Part shown: positions 20,741 to 34,700 of the stretch, in pieces | How positions within the stretch are numbered: the first letter of the stretch is position 1 | How the letters are laid out: each line of letters starts with the position of its first letter | Origin: Adineta ricciae | Lineage: Eukaryota; Rotifera; Eurotatoria; Adinetida; Adinetidae | Direction of reading: 5' to 3' | DNA: 64,000 bases | Assembly: GCA_905250025.1 (NCBI GenBank) | Contig: CAJNOJ010000004.1 | Span: 1,116,001 to 1,180,000, forward strand | Program-made: the position numbers and the translations under genes | Notes under the pieces: model-generated | Databases searched by the model: none | What the model was told of the DNA's origin: nothing | Seen by the model: only the letters and a program-made list of their open reading frames with translations

Positions 20741-22074
20741 CAAGCTGTTCACATTTGATGACAAAAGAGAATAAGTGTGAAAATAATCACGCAATAAAGT
20801 GCGAGAGTTTTCAAACATTGAACGAAAAGAGGATGTTTGAAATGTGTTTGTTCGAATAATCAATACATAAAAGTTGATTAGGATGCTTTTATATGTATGA
20901 AAGCATCTGGCTGATCAAACTCGTTTGTCACCAATGTATGAACCGCAAGAGAAAAGAAGAATGATAATTCAATTGAACTCCAACTGTTTCCGAACAGGAG
21001 AGAATCGCTTCCATTTCTCTCTCTCTCCCTCTCTCGTTTTTTCTTATCATTACGAAAGGAAAAAAAAACATCGTCAAAAGGCTCATCAAATAGTTCAATA
21101 GTGTCTCTCTTTGTTCATCCACACGCGCATGGATGATTGATCGATCGATCGTGTTCTGCTCGAGAAAATATCTTTCATTTAAAAAGCCCTTGATTTTTTT
21201 TCTTTTTCAGTAATGCTCGATTGATATGTGATAAGCATAGCCACAGCCTTGCATGTACACGAATAGAAAAGAAGAAAAAAAAGAGAGATAGATAGATAAA
21301 CATCTGTTCATCTTTCGACAATACTTGACTGACAAAGAATAGAAAGAAGGAGACGATGATGAAGTCTCTTTGTACAATTGTTTTTATTTCAGAACTTAAA
21401 ATAATACAGGAAATATGTAGACAGACGTGCCCAGAGCAATCATCGATGTATTCCTTCCACTTGTCGCGTCCGATCTTATTTTCTTCTAATGAGTTCGGTA
21501 TCACTGTTGACCGATATTGAAATAGAAGAAGAGAATAAGAAATGAACAGAACGACGGAACTGGGTGGACAGATTGTTATTTCGAGAATGAAAATAATGAT
21601 GATTTGCGTGTGTCGATTAAATCGATTTAAAGATGAATAGCGGAAGCGACATGACACATGCACAACATTATATGAATCAATCGATAGCTATTGTACATCC
21701 GTTTATTTCTGATTTTCTTTTGCTTGATCAACAGACTTGACTCGAAGTCATTTTTCGAATGTGCTCCACGGGAACTCAAGTTCTTTAACTACTATTAAAT
21801 GAAACTATTCATAAATTTCTTTTTTTAGACGTGCCAATCATATATTTACCGAAGAAAGTAGAAGTTCTTCTTTTTTCTTGTGCTTCTACTCAGAGAAATA
21901 TTTCTGTTGTCAATGGTATCAATGAATTTTTACGACGGAAAATAGATGAGATTTTTTTTTCTTCTTTTCTTTTGAAATAGTAGCGAAGTGTATATAATGT
22001 CAATTTCACCGTCAGTTTTTTGTTTGTGAAAGACATTTAAACGTTCTATTACTCACGAGAATATTCAAGGTAAA
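20741..22074. other. 1.3 kb without a recognised gene
   Basis: The interval between the SH2 gene (-) and the calmodulin-like gene (+) holds CT-rich stretches near 21016-21040, a GATA-unit run near 21287 and several A- or T-runs. A long minus frame at 21175-21663 begins with GTG, is hydrophobic in a low-complexity way and resembles no protein I know, so I do not call it. The right end contains the TATA box of the next gene. Confidence 0.45.
21991..21998 (+). promoter_or_regulatory. TATA box of the calmodulin/troponin C-like gene
   Basis: TATATAAT lies 77 nt upstream of the ATG at 22075. It would place transcription start near 22020-22030 and give a 5' UTR of about 50 nt. It is one of the few clear core promoter elements in the window. 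Confidence 0.55.
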
Positions 22075-22622
22075 ATGGTGAACACATTAACCAAGGCTCA
22101 ACGTCAAGAATTGAAAGAAGCATTTGACGTTTTCGATACAGGTAGATGAGTTATTCGATGAAGTTCATGTTTTTCATTGCTTTCATTACTCAGACCGATC
22201 TGGAATGATATCTGCGTCCGAATTAAGCAATGTATTTCGCGCATTAAATATCAATGTCAATAACAGTCAACTGAATCAATTAGTTAAGCAAATGGATGAG
22301 AATGGAAGCGGTACGTTCGTGAAAATGATTGCACATTTGTTCGTGAACGATGTTTTCTCTAGGACAAGTTGAATTCGACGAATTTGCACGTGTCATGGGT
22401 GAAACATTCTTTAAAAAATATACTCAAGAGGAATTACGTGCTGCATTCAATCAATTCGATCAAGATGGCTCAGGTTATATTCAAGCAGCAGAATTAGAAA
22501 GTATCATGAGCAGAATGGGACGACGTTATAATAAAGCTGAAGTCGAGGCAATGGTATCTTTCTTGGATCGATCAGGTGATGGTAAAATCGGTTTCGATGA
22601 ATTTGTACAATTATTTCAATAG
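22075..22622 (+). CDS. Four-EF-hand calcium sensor (calmodulin / troponin C-like)
   Basis: Three exons encode about 149 residues. Exon 1 runs from 22075 to about 22141 (MVNTLTKAQRQELKEAFDVFDT). Its intron interrupts the first calcium loop, and the second intron (about 22311-22363) interrupts loop 2. All four 12-residue loops are canonical: DTDRSGMISASE, DENGSGQVEFDE, DQDGSGYIQAAE and DRSGDGKIGFDE, each with acidic position 1 and Glu at position 12. Binding at all four sites is therefore expected. Length and a helix linker with KKYTQEEL fit calmodulin or troponin C. The sequence is too diverged for canonical calmodulin, which is almost invariant, so a troponin C or calmodulin-like paralogue is more likely. 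Confidence 0.85.
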
Positions 22623-22755
22623 AATTTCGTTTATTCGTATCTGTCAATAAGTCATCCTGAACGAACATGCAATCGTGTAGGAAGATTAAATTGAACTAAT
22701 GAGTACGGATATATAGAAAACTTAATTTTATTGGAGTTTTTATCTGAAATGAAAA

Positions 22756-24074
22756 TCAAATAAACATACCGAAAAGACAACACACTGACTCACCACACTG
22801 GGTAGGATGTTGCCGTGGGAAAAGGATTGGCTTGTGCGTACGAAAGTTTCCATTGCGGACTATATATATAAATGGATTCCAGCTAGAGAACGGTAAACAA
22901 TGATGATGAATCTTTTCGCAAAGTAAACCTACGCTAAACTTGATTTGGCAAATAACGCTGGAAGCGTATCGACGATGGCAGGAATACGATCTGTGTCGAT
23001 GAATATGCGAATGAAAACAATGATCGCATAAGGAGTCCAAGCAATGAGATATCCACCTGAAGAATATGACAGATGAGAATATGAAAAGCAAGCCCATTTG
23101 CACTCACCAATGATCAGTATGATTGTGTTGAGTATATGACGTTCGATTTTATGTTGATGCTTCACGCGATTGCAATTCAAATTTAACATTGAGCGTTGCC
23201 ATCGATTGCGAATCTTCACAACAAACTCAAAATTCCCAGTTTTCTCAAATGCTACTCAAAGACTTACGGACAGATAGATTTTGGTATTCGTCACTATGAT
23301 AATTGTAATTGGCACAAGGTAAACAAAAATAAATATCGTTATATTGTAACTAATTATATTGAATGATCTCCCAGTCCATTTGATACTACACGATATTCTG
23401 ATACCCTAAAGTTTGCACAACCTGTCTAATAGAAATCTGAATCAATATGTCGATCAAGACGAACCTCATAGTCATAGTCTGACCATCCAAGTAAGGGCAT
23501 AACAGTCCAAAATAGTGATAGGAGATAAGCAACGGCAATTGTTAAGTAGGTTTGTTTGATATTTGCTTTTTGTGCTGAAAATGGCCGAATGATTTTTCTG
23601 TATCTGATCAAGGGAAAAAAGGTTTGGTGAACCCGATGTGAAATGATTCGTCTCACCGATCAATTGAAATCAAACACAGCATATATATATTTGAACAACC
23701 AGCGAAATAGACGATCATCGCTTCAAAAACACAGCCCGTATAGGTAAAAATCCATCTAGTAATCTGACGGTGAAATGATCTATCTGCATTAAAGCGTAGT
23801 CTTACCTGCAAGAGAGAAGTGAAAAAGTGGGTAGTGGTATTTCAAAATATGTTCCAATGAGATCCGCTAATAATAAGCCACCAATGAGTATATTAGTTGA
23901 TGATTGACGTAATTTCTTGTTGCGAACCAATATATAAAGTACCGAACCATTGAGAATCATTCCAGTTATCCATAGAACGATGAAGTAATAACCGATTATT
24001 CGTAATATGGAGCATAATGGAAAGTTTTTCGTTGAAATAAATAATGTATTATTCAACATCTTGTCTGATGACAT
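22756..24074 (-). CDS. Opsin (rhodopsin-type GPCR with retinal-binding lysine)
   Basis: This light-sensing receptor is encoded by about seven exons with short introns. Exon 1 (24074 to about 23803) starts MSSDKMLNNTLFIS with an NNT glycosylation site and holds helices 1 and 2. Helix 3 reads TGCVFEAMIVYFAG and ends in DRY. Helix 4 precedes MPLLGWSDYDYE, and extracellular loop 2 follows as GIRISCSIKW with the conserved disulfide Cys. Helix 6 has GGYLIAWTPYAI. Helix 7 reads PALFAKSSLAWNPFIY, containing the Schiff-base Lys (codon 22944-22946) and an NPxxY motif. The C-terminus is short and Cys-rich. Loop 2 and helix 7 look closest to the peropsin/RGR/neuropsin (group 4) opsins, but the exact class needs a tree. 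The gene appears intact. Confidence 0.85.
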
Positions 24075-25799
24075 TTCCTAACAATCAAACAGATTAATCA
24101 GATATCTGAAACACTTTTACTCGATCAATGCCACAACCTGAATGCATTCATATACTCTATGAATCTCTTCATAGCTATCATTTCTTCTGAAAAAAGTTTC
24201 ACACAAAGTCGTTTAGATTTATACCGATTTGTGCTACTGTCGGTTAATGTCGTATTAGACATGTGTCTTTAAAAGAATATAATGAACTATACCGGTAATT
24301 CACCACGTAAGGCTATCCACGTGTACTTCCCGTATATCCTCAAGAAATCGTGCATATGGTGTTTTTCTTCTGGAAATTTTACTTAACTCTAATGGGCCAG
24401 CCGTTCAAAAGAACAATCTAGAAAGAAAACTTTAGATAAAGCGAGTAATAATGCTAATCGTCGATGTGTCTACAGAAATAAAAATAATTAATTGTTTAGT
24501 CTTTTGCAATCATAAAAAGAATATATCATGCCGAAGATTGTCAACCTTTACATCATATAGATACTCTTCAGAGTGAACAAGTTCTATGCCCATAAGAGAA
24601 ACGTCGCTTAGTAATCAATGAAATTATCCTACTTCAATAAATGAACACTTTCTAAAGAAAGTACATGTGTGCACGATGTGTTTTAGAGTAAATCGCTTAT
24701 ATACATAGGCATTATGTAAGTAGAATATGTCATGAATTTTATCTTATATGACTAGAATTGACATTAATCGGTATGTTTGAAGATTTTCCCTACAACCAGC
24801 GTTGATAATTTTTCTATGGTGAGCGTTCTAATTCTAAACGCGCAATTGCGATTTTAGTCAAAACAAAAGATGGTATGATAGCATGCTCGACGCATCTTCT
24901 GCGTCAAATCACATCTGTTCATCTCAGAAGGATAAACCTGTATCTTCCATGACTGGAATATCTATCATATTACGGTAACATGAATGAGTTCTTTTCTCGA
25001 TTCATATATCATGATCTACTTTGTAGCGTGTATACGAATAACAAATGTACTTTTCACCTGTAATTATCGATGTACCATGATTGTTCGGTTGTTTCACAAC
25101 ATCCTGAGCAGAATGAATTGCTTCATCGCTTCCAATTCTTTGTTATGAATCAACTTTATAATAACGTCACCGCTGTTTTTATTCGATTGATATCAAGACC
25201 ACACTAACGTATTACAAAAGCTAATTTTAATGAAAAAGATTCGAGAATTATAGATATGTGAAAGAGCAAAGTTTCCATTATGAGATTGTACACAATTAAG
25301 TTCAATTAGAAAAGCCTCGAGAACGCAAGAGCTTACAATTAAGCCAGCGATTCCATATAGTTAATACGGTTTTGAACGATTTGTATTTGTATTATCGAAC
25401 ATGTATCACTTTACCCTCGCAGAGCAGCTTAAACTTTCTTTCGATGCCTCCGATCCTGAAATTATTTTCTTGTTCCGATAAATATGTGAAATTTATTTCA
25501 AAGAAGTTTGTTTCACAAATTCATATAAAAAAAAACGAGGTAAAAATGGACACGTTATAAAAAGATCATTATTTAACGTACAAGATTATACAATACGTAT
25601 AAAAGCACACATCCACACACTGTTGAACAGGCATTAAAAAGTAATAAAACTACGAACTTATAAAGAAAGAAAAAAGTTGCATTATTTATGATCAGTACAA
25701 TCTTGAGCTCATTGAGAAAAACAAAGGAAAAACGTGCATTTATCTGAACGAGGGATAAAACATAGTGTTGATAAAGCAACTAGATGTATCTGACCACAT
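24075..25799. other. 1.7 kb gene-free interval between the opsin and tetraspanin genes
   Basis: This is one of the two longest intervals here without a recognised exon (with 52400-53978). Small frames in it (for example 25372-25560 plus, 25573-25779 minus) are short, low in complexity and not conserved in appearance. It lies upstream of the opsin and downstream of the tetraspanin, so it should hold the opsin promoter and the tetraspanin 3' UTR. I saw no repeat, tRNA or structured RNA. Confidence 0.45.
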
Positions 25800-27168
25800 T
25801 TATATGTAACGGTCACGTTGTCGAAGATAGCAAAGTAGACCAAGAGCAGCGACGATACAAAAACCCTAAGATACAGGGAAAAAAATAACTGAATGATTGT
25901 TCTAATCGATGTATGGCTATTCGAGAAGGATCTTCTATCAAACAAATGACATATCTATTCCTTCGAGATTTGTTCTCTTCTCATGATGTAATTGATATCT
26001 GCTTTTTCGCTTAGAAACTAATCAATCCCTGGAGGCTCACTGACCGTTTCTTTTCTGTTAGCAAAAAATTACAGCCATCGCTCGATCGATCGATTTCATC
26101 TTTCCTAATTCACAAGTGACCTTTCCATCTCACACGTAGTCAAACAGTAGTGCTACAAATGGATCATAACTTACTTCAACGAAAACAAGAATAAACGCTA
26201 AAATTCCCACGATCATCAAATTCCGATTGATCTCCATTTGAATCATATTGAAACACCCCTGAAATGAGAGCACAATTAAAACGATTAAACGTTACAACTT
26301 GTAAACATACATCGAGATAAATTAAACCATAGGTTTCATTGGCAGCTATCTGCTTTCCACAACCATTTGTTTCTTCAATACAGCATGAATCTGGCACATA
26401 AGGCTGACCAGTCCAAACTTGGGCATTGAACCAATCTTGATATTGATCAACACCACAACAACGAAGCTAGATACAAAATGCTTTTTATTAAGCCAAAATG
26501 ACCTGTCTTTCTGTGAGCTTACTCGTTTCTGAATTGAATTCATTGTTTTACGAGCGTTATTCTCATCCGCACCTTCATCTCCCGGATAGTGGCGAATATT
26601 TTCGAGTAATTCTTTTCTTGCAGACATTGCAACCTAAATATGCACAAAAACGTCGGACGTCGTGAACCATTGCCGATGAAAAATACGTACGCGTTCGTTG
26701 AATGCAATAACGAACACAACTCCGAATAGTAACGCCACAAAGATAACAATCATCGTGATAATATACTGTGAAAGAAAAAACAGATCATCAACGAATCGAA
26801 TCGATTAGATTTACCATGAACAGTAAGACTTTCTTTTCAAACCAAGCACCAGCACAGCCAACAGCACCAAGTAGCATCGAAAGTTTCGCTATAGCAAAAA
26901 GAAACTAGAGATAAAGTATCTCATCGATATGCATACCTGAGAAAATTAATACAACAGGTGCAGTAAACCATGGACTTCCCATTAGCGGCCGATAATCTGC
27001 CGATTTTATATGTAACCACCAACTGCAAACAACAACCGCAAAGCCCAATGCCTAGAATGTTCTCTCTCATCAAGTGTCGCTCATGGACAGAAATTAAACC
27101 AAACTCACGAAAAAGCACATGTTAATAATTGTAAAAACGCAACGAAATACCATATAAGTCGACGACAT
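25800..27168 (-). CDS. Tetraspanin
   Basis: This four-helix membrane scaffold protein organises microdomains at the cell surface. It starts at 27168 (MSSTYMVFRCVF). Helix 1 continues across an intron into ALGFAVVVCSWW. Helix 2 reads AKLSMLLGAVGCAGAWF and helix 3 YIITMIVIFVALLFGVVFVI. The large extracellular loop has the family signature Cys residues: LRCCGVDQYQDWF, YVPDSCC, and GCFNM. The fourth helix begins LMIVGILAFILVFVE and is completed by a last small exon at about 25867-25800 (GFCIVAALGLLCYLRQRDRYI), reached across an intron of about 300 nt, much larger than the others. CCG, PDSC and GC motifs are intact. The subfamily is not determined. Confidence 0.88.
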
Positions 27169-27420
27169 TCTTACTCGACCGCACCTAATTAACAAGTGTT
27201 CAATATGAATGAACGCGAATGATCGATTGATCGATCAATAATCAAGAAATACCTGACGAATCAATACAATATGAGCAGAAGATGATAGATGGCAGTGTTT
27301 ATTTCATATGTGGAAATCTTTTGTTCTGATTGGTTTATTATTTTCGACTAACATCAACAGATACAAACTGAGTGGAGAAAAAGGAATTATTGAAAAATAA
27401 CTTTTTTTTTGGGTCTAATC
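27169..27420. promoter_or_regulatory. Divergent promoter region, tetraspanin (-) / FIP1 (+)
   Basis: Only about 250 nt separate the two start codons, so the two transcription units share an upstream region. It includes a short GATCGATT-rich segment (27219-27238) and a T-run before the FIP1 ATG. No specific factor site can be assigned. Confidence 0.45.
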
Positions 27421-30224
27421 ATGTCTGAAGCAGTCATGGATGAGGTTCCTTCTTCAAATGGTTTAATAACAGCAGATGCGAATGCGTTAGTCGAAGAATC
27501 CGGTGTTAAAAATGAAGATGAAGAATCGTGGCTATATGGAAAATCGAAACTTGATGAAAATACGTAAGTTGAAAGAAAGTTTTGCAATATTTAATTGACA
27601 TTCTTTCGTTTCAATGTTTAGCGAGTTAGCAACAGTAGCGTCATCCATGGATGAAGGTACAGCACAAGATATGGATAAAGTACGTGAAAATTTTGTTCGA
27701 AGTGTCATCCAGTGTAAAAACTATCAAATTAAAAGAATAGTTATTGATGTAGACAAAAATCATTCATTAGTGTATGCACTCTGTTCGACTAATTTTGTAC
27801 TACAAACTGTGCGAAACGTTTCAGTAGATATAGAGAGGAAACTATTTATGAAATAATTATGATTTAGAATAATTAATGGAGATTGTATAAAACTTTCCCT
27901 CTAGGACAAAGCAACAATACCGTTAGTGACAAATGCTCCAACTTCATTGCTGGTCGGTAGTCAAATCGATGATGATTCGGATGATGACGACGATGATGGA
28001 ATTCAAGTGACAATTGGAAATATCAAATCTGGTGCGGCTATTTTCTCGGCAAATCGACAAAACAGTCGAACAACAATACCACGTATATAGACATTAGCGT
28101 TTTTTGTTCAATGAATTCTATCTGACTGTTCCTTCTAGAGAATTCAGTCATTCCAACGAAACCGCAAGCAACACGTGGCGTCGATTTAGAAGCTCAAGGT
28201 GTTATTAATGGACAGCCAATCTTTGAGCATGATTTAATGAATGCCTATAAGGACGATGAAAAACCCTGGAAAAAGCCAGGTTTGAAAACGATGACGACTT
28301 GATATTTTTAATCGAACTATTTTGCACAGGTGCGGATATAACTGATTATTTTAACTATGGTTTCACCGAAGAAACATGGGCACAGTACTGCGATCGACAA
28401 CGACGTCTACGAGCAGACAACAATCTAGCTCGTCTTAATGCTGCACATGTATGGAGAAGAGAAATGTCGATTCGCTTGTACGTCCACTTTTTGTTTAGAT
28501 GCCACAGATGCCACCAATGATTCCAGGGCATCCACCGATGATGCATCCGATGAATCCTCACTCAGCAATGATGATGAACAAACCACCAATGAACATGCCA
28601 ATTATGCCAAGACCATTTATGAATGTTCGAAAACAAGATGGAAAGATTGATGTAATTGGTATGTAAATCATTCCATTGAAAGTTCTAATGATTATTCTGA
28701 TGTTTCACTTTAAGGAGCTACAGATCTAACATCTCGTCGACCTATGTTTGAACCAGGCCACTCTTTTGATCATATGACATACATCAACGGACCGCCATTG
28801 TATGTTTATCTGTGTCCTAACTAGAGATCTTTTTGTATTTAATTGTCTAAATTTGTGTTTTAGTTCTGGTGGTCAACCACCGCCTAATGGTCAGACAGTG
28901 GGTGATCTTGCAACCCCACCACCAACATCCAATGGTCCATCACAGCCGCCACACGGAACACCGCCCGGCGGCAACCATCCCATTCCAACACTTGGCGTGC
29001 CTCGAATGTCAATGATACCACCGCCGAATATGCCATTTCGACCACAATTCGGACATCCACATGCTCCTGGTGCACCACAATTCTTTCCTCATGGACCTGC
29101 AGGAGGCATGCATGGTGAAAGGTAAATATTTCCTTCCTAATCGATTCAAAACATCATAGAAATTTCGATTTAGACCGCCTCAGTCTTACTTTATACCTCA
29201 TCCACAGCAACAACAACAACAATGGGAGAAGTAAGTTGATAAAATGTCATGCAATACATTTATTCATTCCAACATCTGATATAGACCCGGAGGACCGCCG
29301 ATGCATGGCTTTCCACCTGGACATTTTCCTCCCCAACCACCCGCACTAGGCAATGCTGGCAATGGCAGACCAACTTCTAGTCGAAGTTCTACACCTGAAG
29401 ATCATTCATCGCGGAGTTCCACACCAGAAGAAAACCGTCCTACTGGCAATGGCGGTGGTGCTGACGGTGATAAGGCGCCAAAAGACGAACGATACAAAGA
29501 TCGTTATAGGTAAAAAGATTTGGTCTCGAAAAATATGATGCATCATTTCTTTCAGAGATGAACGTGAACACTATCCATCCTCCCGCCGACGTTCATCACC
29601 GAAAGATCGCACATCATCATCCTATCGATCTCGCCATCGAAGTGGCGACCATGAATATGAACGACCAAGAGGTGATCAGAAATCATCACGCGATCGAGAT
29701 GACAAATATGAGCGTTACTCACGCAAGTAAATATGTCCAGATTTCTATACTCGATCTACATATACTTAAGTGATTCTAGACGACATCATCGAGAAGACAG
29801 TGGTCGTCACCATCGCGGTGACGAAGATTCATCTCGTGGTCACCGTTCATCTCACCGTACTCCAACAAAAAATTTTTCATCGCCACCCAAAACAATCCTC
29901 CCTAATACAACACTAGATCCTTCACAACCATCATCAGAAAATCCTGAATCGACAGACAATGATCAATCGTCAAGCGCAATTACATCAACAACTAATCCAA
30001 TAGGTTCAACATCATCATCGCCAAATAGTCGATCACGTCGTGACGATTCAGAACGTTCATCTTCGCGTCATGGTCATCACAAAAAATCTTCGAAACGCTC
30101 AAGACGCGACAGTGGCGATGAACGTAGTCATCACCGACGCTCGAAAGACAAATCGAGTAGCAGTAAAAAGTCTGCAAGTGTAACAGAACCAGCATCTGAC
30201 GTAAAAGAACAATCAAATGAATAA
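27421..30224 (+). CDS. FIP1L1: Pre-mRNA 3'-end-processing factor FIP1
   Basis: This subunit of the cleavage and polyadenylation specificity factor links poly(A) polymerase to the complex in the nucleus. The ATG at 27421 follows a T-run. The acidic N-terminus contains [21 protein letters not shown] sequence (exon near 27905-28090). The FIP1 signature is spread over two exons: [18 protein letters not shown] and [16 protein letters not shown] (about 28255-28400). A Met/Pro-rich region (28501-28640) and Pro/Gly-rich region (28865-29350) follow. The C-terminus is an Arg/Asp, Arg/Ser and His-rich low-complexity tail ([19 protein letters not shown] and similar) ending in SNE at 30224. At least ten exons are needed, with introns of about 50 nt. 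Length and order match animal FIP1. Confidence 0.9.
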
Positions 30225-30371
30225 AAGAAATCTATATGTATTAATGTTTTCTTTCTCTCTGTTTTTCTTTTGTCATGTAAATTTCTTTTTTGTTCACTCG
30301 TGATCGTTCGATTCTCTGAAAATCTTAGAGAAGAAAGGATTAAATAGATTTAATCGTTCTAGATATATCAC

Positions 30372-31766
30372 ATGGCCAGTCCGCGTACTCGGTCGGTTTT
30401 GAAAGATCTGAAGCTGAAAGATGATAATAATGTTTGTTTCGAATGTGGAGCATTAAACCCTCAATGGGTCTCGGTCTCATATGGTAAGGTTCTACCGGCT
30501 AATACATCTCGACAACATCATCGAAATAATTCTTTTTTAACAGGAATTTTCATTTGTCTCGAATGCTCTGGTAAGCATCGTGGCTTGGGCGTTCATCTAT
30601 CATTTGTTCGATCGATTTCTATGGATAAATGGAAGGATATTGAACTAGAGAAGATGAAAGCTGGTGGAAATCGCCAAGCAAAAACCTTTTTTGCCACACA
30701 ATCTGATTATGATTCCAATACGATGAATTTACAACAACGATACAATACACGTGCTGCGGCACTCTATCGTGATAAAATCAGTACTGAAGCACGAGGACAA
30801 CCGTGGTCGATCAACACGTCTTCGGCACAAAACTATACATCTTCTTATTTACCATCAACAACTGAGAAATCTGCAAAAGTGAGCGAACATCAACAACACT
30901 GTCCTACAATCATGACAATTTCATTTAGCAAATCTCATCCGAATGGTCAGACTTCAAATCATCTAATACTGAAAATGACGATTACGGCGGTTATCAAAAT
31001 AATAATTCGAATGAACAGCAACCACAACGATCTGGTTTAGGTAGTGGAAATCCAAAATATTGGGGTTTTGGAAATACAAATAATGACTCCGCATCCCGAT
31101 CGTCTCAACCAACCAGTCAAGAATTACTTGCGTCATCTATATCAAATCTCAGTACGAATGCAGCGAAGTGGGCTGGTGTAGCAAAAAGTTCGGTTTTTAA
31201 GTTTTCGAAAACTGCCGCCGATAAAGCATCGGAACTAACATCCAAAGTAAGCGAACAGGCTAAGGATGGTACATTGATGAACAATGTACAGTCCGGTGTA
31301 ACGACTGTCGCGTCATCGGTGGGGAAATTTGGTACGAAAACATGGTCCGATATGCAATCATTATGGTCTGGGAAAGATTATCATTCTTCTAATCAATCTG
31401 AGTCGAATCATGTACGTTTATCTTTTTTATCTGTTCAATCGGAGAGTGACTTCGGCTTTTTAGGATGAATGGTCTTCATATCAGCAGGCGTCCCCGCCAT
31501 TAACACAAGATTCACATCATTCTGGTCATCAGAATGCTTCAAAGTCGAATACAAATCTTTCCAGTCATGAATTCGAGTCCGGTTTCGATTCATGGGCCAA
31601 CCATGAACCGAACATTTCGACGAAAAAGCCGGATTTGAAGTCAAAATCAACTACAAACAATAAGCCGAAACAAGAGGAACAACCAGCGTCGAATCTCATT
31701 AACTTTGAAGATGATAAATGGGCTGACGATGACGATGCTGGATGGGAATCTATCGACACGAAATAA
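30372..31766 (+). CDS. ARFGAP1: ADP-ribosylation factor GTPase-activating protein 1
   Basis: This Golgi protein stimulates GTP hydrolysis by ARF1 during COPI coat disassembly. The start is at 30372 ([14 protein letters not shown]). The ArfGAP zinc finger is split by an intron (about 30485-30543): [17 protein letters not shown], then [19 protein letters not shown], giving the four zinc Cys and the catalytic Arg in KHRGLG. It is followed by [11 protein letters not shown]. The middle is Ser/Thr/Asn-rich, and [15 protein letters not shown] and later amphipathic stretches could act as curvature-sensing ALPS-like helices. The C-terminus ends with acidic [21 protein letters not shown], typical of this family. 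At least three introns are present. The gene begins only 147 nt after the FIP1 stop. Confidence 0.9.
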
Positions 31767-34211
<2,445 letters not shown>

Positions 34212-34341
34212 TTAACATTTGAGAAGAACATAAACCTTTCTATTTGTGCTTTACGAGATGCAAGAATTGTCTTAATTTGCTTTGTTTGCTATTTATCAAG
34301 CATCTCTAGTTTTTCGTTTGTATTATGTTTAGCTCTTTCTG

Positions 34342-34347
34342 AATAAA
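34342..34347 (+). terminator. Polyadenylation signal of TDO2
   Basis: An AATAAA hexamer lies about 130 nt after the TDO2 stop, in a T-rich context. The interval 34212-34700 between the convergent TDO2 and BBOF1 genes contains no other feature I can support. Confidence 0.5.
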
Positions 34348-34700
34348 AATATATCCAAAAAGCACCCAAATATTTGCAATACATTATGTTTTATTTTATA
34401 GTCTGTGCTGTTTTAGGTAATGGATCTTTTTCATGGCCATGAAATAAATTGTATTCAGAATGATGTAATACTTCGTGTCGTTCTGCAAATAATGTAAGTA
34501 TGATATATCTCGAAATGGGATCTCCCCTACTGTATATGTGCCCAGAACAATACTTGTGAATGTCTCTTCAATCTGTTTATAAATGACTGTCGTCCCTCGG
34601 TATCACGTAAAGTGCTCTATACACGTCGTCTTGGTTCTCAACAGAAATTTATTCGAATATTACCACGAAAAAACGAGTCATATACAAAATAAAGGCGAGA

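Noticed and set aside
21175..21663. Minus-strand 162-codon open frame
   Set aside because: It begins with GTG, is dominated by Phe/Leu/Ile/Ser runs from AT-rich DNA, has no motif and no splice partners.
24075..25799. Search for a tRNA, snRNA or mobile element in the 1.7 kb gap
   Set aside because: No T-loop-like GTTCRANNC in a cloverleaf context, no terminal inverted or direct repeats and no transposase-like frame were recognised by eye.
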